A model generated the notes under the pieces. That model was not told the DNA's origin and did no database searches. It saw only the letters and a program-made list of their open reading frames with translations. Shown here piece after piece: positions 1-11,072 of a stretch of DNA of 64,000 nt. Origin of the DNA: Ligustrum vulgare (taxonomy: Eukaryota; Streptophyta; Magnoliopsida; Lamiales; Oleaceae); the NCBI GenBank assembly GCA_963555705.1, contig OY743172.1, positions 23,993,446 to 24,057,445 on the forward strand, in the 5' to 3' direction. Within the stretch, counting starts at the first letter, position 1. Each line of letters opens with the position of its first letter. Made by a program: the position numbers and the translations under genes.

Positions 1-562
1 GTTTACAATGAATTGAAAAAGCGTATAAATAAGCAAAATAACCTAGCATCTAATTAACTCAAAATAGAATTCTAATTAGACTAAAATTCTAAAATAGGGA
101 AATAACCAAAAACTAAAAAAGGAAAATAAATAATTGAAAATTTCGGAAAATCTGGCCGCTACTCAATTACGGCCGTGAATAATTCTTTTACGGCCGTAAT
201 GGCCTTTATGATTAAAACTGTGCCATCGATTACGGCCGTGACGAATCTCTTACGGCCGTGAAATGCCCCTTTTACGGCCGTAACTTCCAGGCTTACGGCC
301 GTAAGTCTCGTTCTGCTTAATTTCTGCCTTTTCCTTCGATAATTTGTTATGGCCGTGATAGTAAGTGTTACGGCCGTGAAGATCCTCTTTCACGGCCGTA
401 AGGTATTTTCTGCCCAAATTACTTCTTTTTCTTGATTCGACTCGATCCGTCCCTCTTCTCGGCTCGACCCCAACACGGAACTTGCTCCGTTTTGCACGTA
501 GATCACTATCATATTTTCGATGGCTCGACTTCGCCCTTCGATGCCTTGTCCGGATCACATCA
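1..562 (-). repeat. LTR copy 1 (partial), gypsy array
   Basis: This matches 2656-3217 and ends with CACATCA at 562. Next to it, on the internal side, is the pyrimidine run TACTCCCTCTCTT, which is the minus-strand polypurine tract. It holds eight exact ACGGCCGT palindromes (169, 190, 232, 252, 274, 294, 370, 392) and one variant at 349. The rest of the LTR is left of the window. Confidence 0.88.
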
Positions 563-1671
563 TACTCCCTCTCTTGAAAATGATTCGACCTCGAATCCAA
601 TTTTGGTCGGCTTTTCAAACTCCTTCTGCTTTTCTGGACTCGATGATCATGTTTAAGCGTTGTGCGATCCTTTAGACTTTTAGCCTGCTCATTTTTGCCA
701 ACGGATTTCTTTCCCGCCTTAAGTTCATGGCTTGACTTCGGTACCTGTAAAACAGATTTTAAAGAACTGGGGAGGGGTTTGTTAGCGTGAGTAAGTGCAA
801 ATAGACTCATTTTTGTGGTAGACTCTCTTTTCTTTTGCTTTTTGCACTCAGTCTCTCCTTTTTCTGAGGTTTGAACCTCAACTCTCTTTTCTTTATTTTT
901 CACTCCCTCTCCTTTTTCTGAGGTCGTGGCCTCAACTCTCTTTTCTTTAATTTCCACTCCCTCTCCTTTTTCTGAGGTCGTGGCCTCAACTCTCTTATTT
1001 TTCCCCTCAAACTCACTTTTCACCTTCAATTGATCTTTTAGGGCTTCAGTTGGAGATAGTGGCATTAGAGTAAACTTTTTCCCCCCTTTTACCAAGATGT
1101 ATCTATTCGTATACCCATCATGTAGCACAGCCCTTTCATGTTGCCAAGGTCTCCCCAACAGTATATGACTAATTTGCATTGGCACCACGTCACAAATTAC
1201 CTCATCCGAATACCCACCAAAAGAAAATGCTACTAAAGCCTGGCTCTTCACCTTAACCTCCCCTGACTCAGTCAACCATTGTAATTTATAAGGTGTTGGA
1301 TGTTTCGTTAAAGGTAAGCCTAATTTTTCCACCACCATTGTACTAACTACATTAGTACAACTTCCCCCGTCAATCACCAAGCTACAAACTTTTTCATTCA
1401 CTAAGCATCTAGTGCGAAAAATATTATCCCTTTGCCCATCAACATTTTCCAAAATATTCGCCTTACGCTTAACGCTAAGAACATGCCTATCAATAATTGA
1501 CTCATCCACCACAACACTTTTAGCCCCTTCACTATCACACCTATCCTTCTTACGTGGACAATCAAGTGCAATGTGACCCCGTTCCAAACATTTAAAACAC
1601 TTAACATTTTTAACCTTAAGAGGCTTGGAATCAGAATTATTTTTACCTTTGGTTGTCGGTTCCTCCCTCCT
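250..1671 (-). pseudogene. Zinc knuckle and retropepsin-like ORF, array unit 1
   Basis: This open frame of about 474 codons has no ATG at its start. It follows directly, in the same frame, after the TAA that ends the short gag ORF. In order it holds a CX2CX4HX4C zinc knuckle (CFKCLERGHIALDC), a retropepsin-like region with the catalytic-loop motif IDGGSCTNVV, and ILLGRPW near the end of the protease fold. A charged Lys/Glu/Ser region with three 19-22-residue repeats follows. The last roughly 104 codons lie in the LTR, where ACGGCCGT palindromes encode YGRK and HGR(N) motifs. Gag-protease of plant Ty3/gypsy elements normally continues into RT, RNase H and integrase; none follow here. Classed as a pseudogene because of the upstream stop and missing pol. 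Readthrough of the TAA is possible but unproven. Confidence 0.75.
842..1015 (-). repeat. 57-66-bp coding repeats in the gypsy ORF
   Basis: Three imperfect copies encode RVEATTSEKGEGVEIKEK-like peptides. They appear on the plus strand as repeats of CCTTTTTCTGAGGTCGTGGC. The same block recurs in units 2 and 3. Confidence 0.75.
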
Positions 1672-1977
1672 TTAGTGAACATGATCACTACTCTCCCGTT
1701 TTGATGTCTCCTTTTGCTTCAATGTCCTTTCATCCATCCCATCTCCGTACCTAGCATGACTTTCACGCTTACTACTCCTCCTAGCCATAGAGTCCGCCCG
1801 CGATTGCTCCTTTTTCAATTGGGCAATCATCGCATCTCTTTTATCCATCCTAGCCATTACCTTCTTAAATTTTGTCTGCATCTCTGCTAATAATTCAACA
1901 CCCTGCTCCAATATCCTATTCCCTCTTTCGGGGCGTTTGTTATCACCCATTGATGAAGATCTCTCCCCGCGAGACAT
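1672..1977 (-). pseudogene. Short gag-like ORF, array unit 1
   Basis: This 101-codon ORF starts MSRGERSSSMGDNKRPERG and ends SSDHVH, followed by TAA. The frame is open upstream to 2214, close to the primer site, but that part is rich in Phe and looks like untranslated leader. The MSRG start is preferred because in unit 3 a deletion in the leader poly-T puts the upstream part out of frame while this stretch stays intact. The ORF has a short helical, charged middle (AEMQTKFKKVMARMDKRDAM) and no recognisable core gag domain, so most of gag seems deleted. The stop is in frame with the zinc-knuckle/protease ORF. Confidence 0.6.
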
Positions 1978-2234
1978 GGAAATTTGGAATATGGGGAAAA
2001 AATTAAATTTTTGGTTTTTTTTTTTTAATCTTCTGCCAGAGAATTGGACTACGAGTATGACAGAAAAAACGGAACTGGATTTGGACGAAAAACGAACAAG
2101 AAAAACACTTTTGAATTTTTGGGACTGACTCTTATGTATCAAACTAAAGAAAATTATGACTGACACGAAGAACGCGAAGAACACAAAAAAATCAAGAAAA
2201 TTCAAGAAACGCAAGAATCTGAAATAGATCCAAA

Positions 2235-2245
2235 CTCTGATACCA
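2235..2245 (-). promoter_or_regulatory. tRNA-iMet primer binding site, unit 1
   Basis: The minus strand reads TGGTATCAGAG, complementary to the 3' end of plant initiator tRNA-Met. It lies two bases inside the LTR end TCTCATCA. Identical sites occur at 4889-4899 and 7543-7553. Confidence 0.85.
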
Positions 2246-2247
2246 GA

Positions 2248-3217
2248 TGATGAGATCCCGGTCAGGGAATCTCGTCGAACACGCGGAATAACGAAATTAA
2301 AACCTAGGAAAGATCTAAATCGGATCTGACACGAAATTAAATAAGAATTAAACTACTGGAAAGATAAAATTGACGATAGGACCTTGACCCAAGATTCACG
2401 ACGCAAGAAATTGACGATGCGGAATCGAGATCCAAGGTTTTCGAAACACCACAAGGACTTGTCAATTTCCTTGATAAGATTCTAATTGAAAACGCCATAA
2501 ATATTCTCGCGAATATTTGATAAGTTCAACGCCACAAATATTTCACAACATTTGATAAATTAGATTTGTTCTCGAAGAATACAAAAGGGACTCCTCAACC
2601 TTTTAATTAGAGAAAACTCTCTCGACTTTATTAATCTCAAAACTCAAACTTAACTGTTTACAATGAATTGAAAAAGCGTATAAATAAGCAAAATAACCTA
2701 GCATCTAATTAACTCAAAATAGAATTCTAATTAGACTAAAATTCTAAAATAGGGAAATAACCAAAAACTAAAAAAGGAAAATAAATAATTGAAAATTCCG
2801 GAAAATCTGGCCGCTACTCAATTACGGCCGTGAATAATTCTTTTACGGCCGTAATGGCCTTTATGATTAAAACTGTGCCATCGATTACGGCCGTGACGAA
2901 TCTCTTACGGCCGTGAAATGCCCCTTTTACGGCCGTAACTTCCAGGCTTACGGCCGTAAGTCTCGTTCTGCTTAATTTCTGCCTTTTCCTTCGATAATTT
3001 GTTATGGCCGTGATAGTAAGTGTTACGGCCGTGAAGATCCTCTTTCACGGCCGTAAGGTATTTTCTGCCCAAATTACTTCTTTTTCTTGATTCGACTCGA
3101 TCCGTCCCTCTTCTCGGCTCGACCCCAACACGGAACTTGCTCCGTTTTGCACGTAGATCACTATCATATTTTCGATGGCTCGACTTCGCCCTTCGATGCC
3201 TTGTCCGGATCACATCA
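2248..3217 (-). repeat. LTR copy 2, gypsy array (970 bp)
   Basis: Plus-strand ends are TGATGAGATCCC and ATCACATCA, giving the TG...CA ends expected of an LTR. A primer site lies on one side and a polypurine tract on the other. It carries the same palindrome array as copy 1 at 2824-3055. Confidence 0.88.
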
Positions 3218-4325
3218 TACTCCCTCTCTTGAAAAGGATTCGACCTCGAATCCAATTTTGGTCGGCTTTTCAAACTCCTTCTGCTTTTCTGGACTCGATG
3301 ATCATGTTTAAGCGTTGTGCGATCCTTTAGACTTTTAGCCTGCTCATTTTTGCCAACGGATTTCTTTCCCGCCTTAAGTTCATGGCTTGACTTCGGTACC
3401 TGTAAAACAGATTTTAAAGAACTGGGGAGGGGTTTGTTAGCGTGAGTAAGTGCAAATAGACTCATTTTTGTGGTAGACTCTCTTTTCTTTTGCTTTTTGC
3501 ACTCAGTCTCTCCTTTTTCTGAGGTTTGAACCTCAACTCTCTTTTCTTTATTTTTCACTCCCTCTCCTTTTTCTGAGGTCGTGGCCTCAACTCTCTTTTC
3601 TTTAATTTCCACTCCCTCTCCTTTTTCTGAGGTCGTGGCCTCAACTCTCTTATTTTCCCCTCAAACTCACTTTTCACCTTCAATTGATCTTTTAGGGCTT
3701 CAGTTGGAGATAGTGGCATTAGAGTAAACTTTTTCCCCCCTTTTACCAAGATGTATCTATTCGTATACCCATCATGTAGCACAGCCCTTTCATGTTGCCA
3801 AGGTCTCCCCAACAGTATATGACTAATTTGCATTGGCACCACGTCACAAATTACCTCATCCGAATACCCACCAAAAGAAAATGCTACTAAAGCCTGGCTC
3901 TTCACCTTAACTTCCCCTGACTCAGTCAACCATTGTAATTTATAAGGTGTTGGATGTTTCGTTAAAGGTAAGCCTAATTTTTCCACCACCATTGTACTAA
4001 CTACATTAGTACAACTTCCCCCGTCAATCACCAAGCTACAAACTTTTTCATTCACTAAGCATCTAGTGCGAAAAATATTATCCCTTTGCCCATCAACATT
4101 TTCCAAAATATTCGCCTTACGCTTAACGCTAAGAACATGCCTATCAATAATTGACTCATCCACCACAACACTTTTAGCCCCTTCACTATCACACCTATCC
4201 TTCTTACGTGGACAATCAAGTGCAATGTGACCCCGTTCCAAACATTTAAAACACTTAACATTTTTAACCTTAAGAGGCTTGGAATCAGAATTATTTTTAC
4301 CTTTGGTTGTCGGTTCCTCCCTCCT
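2905..4325 (-). pseudogene. Zinc knuckle and retropepsin-like ORF, unit 2, frameshifted
   Basis: Same reading as unit 1 (zinc knuckle, then IDGGSCTNVV protease motif). One T is missing from the T-run near 3652 (TTATTTTCCCC against TTATTTTTCCCC), which shifts the frame just after SEFEGK. The frame is therefore split into 4241-3555 and 3612-2905. This copy cannot make the full product. Confidence 0.75.
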
Positions 4326-4631
4326 TTAGTGAACATGATCACTACTCTCCCGTTTTGATGTCTCCTTTTGCTTCAATGTCCTTTCATCCATCCCATCTCC
4401 GTACCTAGCATGACTTTCACGCTTACTACTCCTCCTAGCCATAGAGTCCGCCCGCGATTGCTCCTTTTTCAATTGGGCAATCATCGCATCTCTTTTATCC
4501 ATCCTAGCCATTACCTTCTTAAATTTTGTCTGCATCTCTGCTAATAATTCAACACCCTGCTCCAATATCCTATTCCCTCTTTCGGGGCGTTTGTTATCAC
4601 CCATTGATGAAGATCTCTCCCCGCGAGACAT
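4326..4631 (-). pseudogene. Short gag-like ORF, array unit 2
   Basis: Same 101-residue reading as in unit 1, ending SSDHVH with the same in-frame TAA. The upstream frame is also open to 4868. Confidence 0.6.
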
Positions 4632-4888
4632 GGAAATTTGGAATATGGGGAAAAAATTAAATTTTTGGTTTTTTTTTTTTAATCTTCTGCCAGAGAATTG
4701 GACTACGAGTATGACAGAAAAAACGGAACTGGATTTGGACGAAAAACGAACAAGAAAAACACTTTTGAATTTTTGGGACTGACTCTTATGTATCAAACTA
4801 AAGAAAATTATGACTGACACGAAGAACGCGAAGAACACAAAAAAATCAAGAAAATTCAAGAAACGCAAGAATCTGAAATAGATCCAAA

Positions 4889-4899
4889 CTCTGATACCA
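4889..4899 (-). promoter_or_regulatory. tRNA-iMet primer binding site, unit 2
   Basis: Minus-strand TGGTATCAGAG, two bases from the LTR end at 4902. Confidence 0.85.
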
Positions 4900-4901
4900 G
4901 A

Positions 4902-5871
4902 TGATGAGATCCCGGTCAGGGAATCTCGTCGAACACGCGGAATAACGAAATTAAAACCTAGGAAAGATCTAAATCGGATCTGACACGAAATTAAATAAGA
5001 ATTAAACTACTGGAAAGATAAAATTGACGATAGGACCTTGACCCAAGATTCACGACGCAAGAAATTGACGATGCGGAATCGAGATCCAAGGTTTTCGAAA
5101 CACCACAAGGACTTGTCAATTTCCTTGATAAGATTCTAATTGAAAACGCCATAAATATTCTCGCGAATATTTGATAAGTTCAACGCCACAAATATTTCAC
5201 AACATTTGATAAATTAGATTTGTTCTCGAAGAATACAAAAGGGACTCCTCAACCTTTTAATTAGAGAAAACTCTCTCGACTTTATTAATCTCAAAACTCA
5301 AACTTAACTGTTTACAATGAATTGAAAAAGCGTATAAATAAGCAAAATAACCTAGCATCTAATTAACTCAAAATAGAATTCTAATTAGACTAAAATTCTA
5401 AAATAGGGAAATAACCAAAAACTAAAAAAGGAAAATAAATAATTGAAAATTCCGGAAAATCTGGCCGCTACTCAATTACGGCCGTGAATAATTCTTTTAC
5501 GGCCGTAATGGCCTTTATGATTAAAACTGTGCCATCGATTACGGCCGTGACGAATCTCTTACGGCCGTGAAATGCCCCTTTTACGGCCGTAACTTCCAGG
5601 CTTACGGCCGTAAGTCTCGTTCTGCTTAATTTCTGCCTTTTCCTTCGATAATTTGTTATGGCCGTGATAGTAAGTGTTACGGCCGTGAAGATCCTCTTTC
5701 ACGGCCGTAAGGTATTTTCTGCCCAAATTACTTCTTTTTCTTGATTCGACTCGATCCGTCCCTCTTCTCGGCTCGACCCCAACACGGAACTTGCTCCGTT
5801 TTGCACGTAGATCACTATCATATTTCCGATGGCTCGACTTCGCCCTTCGATGCCTTGTCCGGATCACATCA
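4902..5871 (-). repeat. LTR copy 3, gypsy array (970 bp)
   Basis: Same TGATG...CATCA ends and length as copy 2, nearly identical in sequence. Confidence 0.88.
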
Positions 5872-6980
5872 TACTCCCTCTCTTGAAAAGGATTCGACCT
5901 CGAATCCAATTTTGGTCGGCTTTTCAAACTCCTTCTGCTTTTCTGGACTCGATGATCATGTTTAAGCGTTGTGCGATCCTTTAGACTTTTAGCCTGCTCA
6001 TTTTTGCCAACGGATTTCTTTCCCGCCTTAAGTTCATGGCTTGACTTCGGTACCTGTAAAACAGATTTTAAAGAACTGGGGAGGGGTTTGTTAGCGTGAG
6101 TAAGTGCAAATAGACTCATTTTTGTGGTAGACTCTCTTTTCTTTTGCTTTTTGCACTCAGTCTCTCCTTTTTCTGAGGTTTGAACCTCAACTCTCTTTTC
6201 TTTATTTTTCACTCCCTCTCCTTTTTCTGAGGTCGTGGCCTCAACTCTCTTTTCTTTAATTTCCACTCCCTCTCCTTTTTCTGAGGTCGTGGCCTCAACT
6301 CTCTTATTTTTCCCCTCAAACTCACTTTTCACCTTCAATTGATCTTTTAGGGCTTCAGTTGGAGATAGTGGCATTAGAGTAAACTTTTTCCCCCCTTTTA
6401 CCAAGATGTATCTATTCGTATACCCATCATGTAGCACAGCCCTTTCATGTTGCCAAGGTCTCCCCAACAGTATATGACTAATTTGCATTGGCACCACGTC
6501 ACAAATTACCTCATCCGAATACCCACCAAAAGAAAATGCTACTAAAGCCTGGCTCTTCACCTTAACTTCCCCTGACTCAGTCAACCATTGTAATTTATAA
6601 GGTGTTGGATGTTTCGTTAAAGGTAAGCCTAATTTTTCCACCACCATTGTACTAACTACATTAGTACAACTTCCCCCGTCAATCACCAAGCTACAAACTT
6701 TTTCATTCACTAAGCATCTAGTGCGAAAAATATTATCCCTTTGCCCATCAACATTTTCCAAAATATTCGCCTTACGCTTAACGCTAAGAACATGCCTATC
6801 AATAATTGACTCATCCACCACAACACTTTTAGCCCCTTCACTATCACACCTATCCTTCTTACGTGGACAATCAAGTGCAATGTGACCCCGTTCCAAACAT
6901 TTAAAACACTTAACATTTTTAACCTTAAGAGGCTTGGAATCAGAATTATTTTTACCTTTGGTTGTCGGTTCCTCCCTCCT
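5559..6980 (-). pseudogene. Zinc knuckle and retropepsin-like ORF, unit 3
   Basis: Open throughout like unit 1, with the same zinc knuckle, protease motif and repeat region, and the same upstream TAA. Only a residue or so differs from unit 1 (for example NPFQ for NHFQ). Confidence 0.75.
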
Positions 6981-7286
6981 TTAGTGAACATGATCACTAC
7001 TCTCCCGTTTTGATGTCTCCTTTTGCTTCAATGTCCTTTCATCCATCCCATCTCCGTACCTAGCATGACTTTCACGCTTACTACTCCTCCTAGCCATAGA
7101 GTCCGCCCGCGATTGCTCCTTTTTCAATTGGGCAATCATCGCATCTCTTTTATCCATCCTAGCCATTACCTTCTTAAATTTTGTCTGCATCTCTGCTAAT
7201 AATTCAACACCCTGCTCCAATATCCTATTCCCTCTTTCGGGGCGTTTGTTATCACCCATTGATGAAGATCTCTCCCCGCGAGACAT
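6981..7286 (-). pseudogene. Short gag-like ORF, array unit 3
   Basis: Same 101-residue ORF starting MSRGERSSS. Upstream, the T-run near 7325 is shorter than in units 1 and 2, so the leader reading frame differs. This supports the MSRG start. Confidence 0.6.
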
Positions 7287-7542
7287 GGAAATTTGGAATA
7301 TGGGGAAAAAATTAAATTTTTGGTTTTTTTTTTTAATCTTCTGCCAGAGAATTGGACTACGAGTATGACAGAAAAAAGGGAACTGGATTTGGACGAAAAA
7401 CGAACAAGAAAAACACTTTTGAATTTTTGGGACTGACTCTTATGTATCAAACTAAAGAAAATTATGACTGACACGAAGAACGCGAAGAACACAAAAAAAT
7501 CAAGAAAATTCAAGAAACGCAAGAATCTGAAATAGATCCAAA

Positions 7543-7553
7543 CTCTGATACCA
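7543..7553 (-). promoter_or_regulatory. tRNA-iMet primer binding site, unit 3
   Basis: Minus-strand TGGTATCAGAG next to LTR copy 4. Confidence 0.85.
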
Positions 7554-7555
7554 GA

Positions 7556-8529
7556 TGATGAGATCCCGGTCAGGGAATCTCGTCGAACACGCGGAATAAC
7601 GAAATTAAAACCTAGGAAAGATCTAAATCGGATCTGACACGAAATTAAATAAGAATTAAACTACTGGAAAGATAAAATTGACGATAGGACCTTGACCCAA
7701 GATTCACGACGTAAGAAATTGACGATGCGGAATCGAGATCCAAGGTTTTCGAAATACCACAAGGACTTGTCAATTTCCTTGATAAGATTCTAATTGAAAA
7801 CGCCATAAATATTCTCGCGAATATTTGATAAGTTCAACGCCACAAATATTTCACAACATTTGATAAGTTAGATTTGTTCTCGAAGAATACAAAAGGGACT
7901 CCTCAACCTTTTAATTAGAGAAAACTCTCTCGACTTTATTAATCTCAAAACTCAAACTTAACTGTTTACAATGAATTGAAAAAGCGTATAAATAAGCAAA
8001 ATAACCTAGCATCTAATTTACTCAAAATAGAATTCTAATTAGACTAAAATTCTAAAATAGGAAAATAACCAAAAACTAAAAAAGGAAAATAAATAATTGA
8101 AAATTTCGAAAAATCTGGCCGCTACTCAATTGCTGCCGTGAATAATTCTTTTACGGCCGTAATGGCCTTTCTGATTAAAACTGTGACGAATCTCTTACGG
8201 CCGTGAAATGCCCCTTTTTTCGGCCGTAACTTCCAGGCTTACGGCCGTAAGTCTCGTTCTGCTTAATTTCTGCCTTTTCCTTCGATAATTTGTTACGGCC
8301 GTGATAGTAAGTGTTACGGCCGTGAATATATGTATTACGGCCGTGAAGATCCTCTTTTACGGCCGTAAGGTATTTTCTGCCCAAATTACTTCTTTTTCTT
8401 GATTCGGCTCGATCCGTCCCTCTTCTCGGTTCGACCCCAACACGGAACTTGCTCCGTTTTGCACGTAGATCACTATCATATTTCCGATGGCTCGACTTCG
8501 CCCTTCGATGCCTTGTCCGGATCACATCA
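7556..8529 (-). repeat. LTR copy 4, outermost and most diverged
   Basis: This is the 5' LTR of the minus-strand array. Compared with copies 2 and 3 it has several substitutions (TGCTGCCGTG for TACGGCCGTG near 8133), lost one palindrome near 8180, and gained one at about 8317-8344. The array boundary falls on ATCACATCA at 8529, after which the repeat homology stops. Its divergence fits an original LTR flanking internally amplified units. Confidence 0.85.
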
Positions 8530-8534
8530 TATTC

Positions 8535-10491
8535 CCTTGTAAATCTCGTAAACAGTTAACTCCTATTAAAAGGACTATGGAATCTTCTACTTCTGGCAGC
8601 AGTAAAGATCCAATTGAAGAAGGTGATGATGAGGCTAGACGGAGTAAAATGATCAAAACTACTAAGACGTTTGGCCCTGATTTTCTCACATATTTGATGG
8701 AAAATGATCCTCAAAACTATAAAGAAGTTATATCTTCTCCCGATGGTCATCTGTGGAAAGAATCCATCAAGAGTGAAATTGATTCTATCCTACAGAATCA
8801 TACCTGGCAGCAGTAAAGATCCAATTGAAGAAGGTGATGATGAGCCTAGACGGAGTAAAATGACCAAAACTACTAAGACGTTTGGCCCTGATTTTCTCAC
8901 ATATTTGATGGAAAATGATCCTCAAAACTATAAAGAAGTTATATCTTCTCCCGATGGTCATCTGTGGAAAGAATCCATCAAGAGTGAAATTGATTCTATC
9001 CTACAGAATCATACCTGGGAATTAGTAGATCTTCCACCGGGCTGTAAGCCTTTGGGCTACAAGTGGATCTTCAAGAAGAAGATGAAATCGGATGGTTCCG
9101 TTGATAAGTATAAAGCTCGGCTAGTAATCAAAGGTTATAAGCAAAAAGAAGGCTTAGATTACTTTGATACTTATTCTCCTGTGTCGAGAATAACATCTAT
9201 CCGGATGATAATTGCTATTGTGGCTTTGCGAAATCTGGAAATACATCAGATGGATGTAAAAACAGCTTTCCTGAATGGAGATTTGAATGAAGAAATCTAC
9301 ATGGAGCAACCAGAGAGGTTTTCGGATCCAGGTCAAGAAAGGAAAGTCTGTAGACTGGTTAAATCACTTTATGGGTTAAAGTAAGCGCCGAAGCAATGAC
9401 ATAAAAGGTTTGATAATGCTATGATTTCTAGTGGCTTTAGAATCAACGAGTGCGACAAGTGTGTTTACGTTAAGGACACTAATGATGGATATGTCATATT
9501 ATGTATGTATGTCGATGACATGCTCATTGTCGGCAGCTCTGATAAGATTATCAAAGACACTAAGAATATGTTAAACTCAAAGTTTGACATGAAAAATATG
9601 GGTCTCGCAGATGTTATTTTGGGAGTAAAAATTACTCGAACTCCGAATGGACTTGTGTTATCTCAATTTCATTATATTGATAAGATACTAGACAAGTTCA
9701 ACAAATCAGATACCACTGTGGCCAGGACTCAAGTGGATTTGAGTCTCTATTTATCCAATAATACTGGTGACGGCGTGTCACAGTTAGAATATTCTCGGAT
9801 AATAGGGAGTTTAATGTATTTAATGACTTGTACGAGACCGGACATAGCATACTCAGTTAGCAGACTGAGTCGCTACACGAGTAACCCAGGTGCTATCCAC
9901 TGGAAAGCCATTTTCAGGGTGTTACATTATTTGAGGTACACTCGTGATTTTGGATTGCATTATTCTAGGTACTCTACTATAATCGAAGGGTATGCTGATG
10001 CAAACTGGATATAAGATATGTCAGACTTAAAGTCTATAAGTGGATATGTCTTCACTCTTGGTAGTACAGCTGTCTCTTGGAAATCGTCCAAACAAACCTG
10101 CATCGCAAGATCTACAATGGAATCAGAATTTATCGCGTTGGACAAAGCAGCTGAGGAAGCAGAGTGGCTTCAGCAGTTTGTTGAGGATATTCCAAGATGG
10201 TTAAAGCATGTGCCTGCAATTTGCGTTTATTGTGATAATCAATCAGCAATTGGCAGGGCGCAGAGTAATATGTATAATGGTAAGTCTCGACATATTCGAA
10301 GACTACATAATACCATTCGACAACTACTCTCACAAGGTATTATTACTCTAGACTATGTGAAGTCTAAGTATAATATTGCGGATCCGCTAACCAAAGGGTT
10401 AACTCGAGAGCTAGTCGTCAAAGCATCGAGGGGAATGGGCTTGCAACCTATGATGTTGAAAGGTGTCATGGTGGAAACCCAACATAGCTGA
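8535..10491 (+). pseudogene. Ty1/copia pol remnant: RT and RNase H
   Basis: The region reads the integrase-RT linker, then reverse transcriptase with HQMDVKTAFLNGDL and the active-site YVDDM (near 9510). RNase H follows, with ADANW, SWKSSKQ, CDNQSAI and IADPLTKGL, ending TQHS at 10491. It is interrupted by a 211-bp tandem duplication near the start, by TAA and TGA after SLYGLK (about 9382 and 9397), and by TAA after ADANWI (about 10012). The SLYGLK stops fit CAA to TAA and TGG to TGA, as expected from cytosine deamination. The 5' part of pol, gag and the 5' LTR were separated by the gypsy array and lie left of the window. Confidence 0.88.
8595..9016 (+). repeat. 211-bp tandem duplication in copia pol
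   Basis: 8595-8805 and 8806-9016 are near-identical, both starting GGCAGCAGTAAAGATCC (the second differs in the codon before CTAGACGG and at ATGACC for ATGATC). Because 211 is not a multiple of three, it puts the frame out after HTW. Confidence 0.9.
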
Positions 10492-10949
10492 ATGGAGATC
10501 CCAGGATCTAGGTTCAAAGGGACAACTAAACCATGTATATCTGTGTAAATCACCGAGAAGGTTCTCCTTCTACTCATTCCTATGGTACTCACAGTGATTA
10601 AGGTTAAGCTATGTTTTTAATGACTCTTAAGCGTTGTTGTGAAGCGCTAAGTTAAGAGGTCACATATGTGAGTGTGAAGTGGGGTTGCTTCTATAAGGAT
10701 TGGGAAGGCTACATCCTTGAACAAACACTTGCAGAACCAGGCAACGTGTTCATGGCCAAAACGAACACAACATTGAGAACTATGTTGTGACTAGAATGAT
10801 CATGTGTGAGGTCTATTGTCTTGATTTACACAAATGGCAAAACAGTTCAAGGCATTTGATCCACTGACTTGCTAGTAATACCCGATAGATTTTCACAAGA
10901 GAAGGTTCAAAGCTAAATGCTACCTATCCTATGCAGGATTGATTCGTTT

Positions 10950-11032
<83 letters not shown>

Positions 11033-11072
11033 GAGTCTTCAATTTTGGCAAATTTTCATTCATGTAGGGGAT
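10492..11072 (+). other. Copia 3' untranslated region and polypurine tract
   Basis: Non-coding stretch between the pol stop and the 3' LTR. It contains a long CT microsatellite and ends in TGTAGGGGAT, the polypurine tract abutting the LTR at 11073. I saw no gene here. Confidence 0.7.
10951..11031 (+). repeat. (CT)n microsatellite, about 80 bp
   Basis: Uninterrupted CT repeats inside the copia 3' UTR. Confidence 0.95.

Larger units (their letters stand above)
1..8529 (-). mobile_element. Tandem LTR-internal array of a non-autonomous Ty3/gypsy element
   Basis: The first 8.5 kb is a head-to-tail array with a period of 2,654-2,655 bp: the same sequence begins at 1, 2656, 5310 and 7964. On the minus strand each unit reads LTR, initiator-Met primer site, short gag, zinc knuckle, aspartic protease, polypurine tract, next LTR. 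LTR ends are TGATG...CATCA. Four LTRs (the first cut by the window) and three internal regions are present. No reverse transcriptase, RNase H or integrase is visible, so the element needed enzymes from elsewhere. The three internal units differ at only a few sites, so the amplification is recent. The 8529 end coincides with the LTR terminus, after which copia pol begins with TATTC as candidate target duplication. The other end lies outside the window. Confidence 0.9.

Noticed and set aside
1..420. ACGGCCGT array as a CRISPR-like array
   Set aside because: Repeats are 8-bp palindromes in a plant LTR with spacers of about 13 bp; no CRISPR features.
432..656. Plus-strand ORF in the gypsy array, repeated at 3087 and 5741
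   Set aside because: Antisense shadow of the protease ORF/LTR; no protein features.
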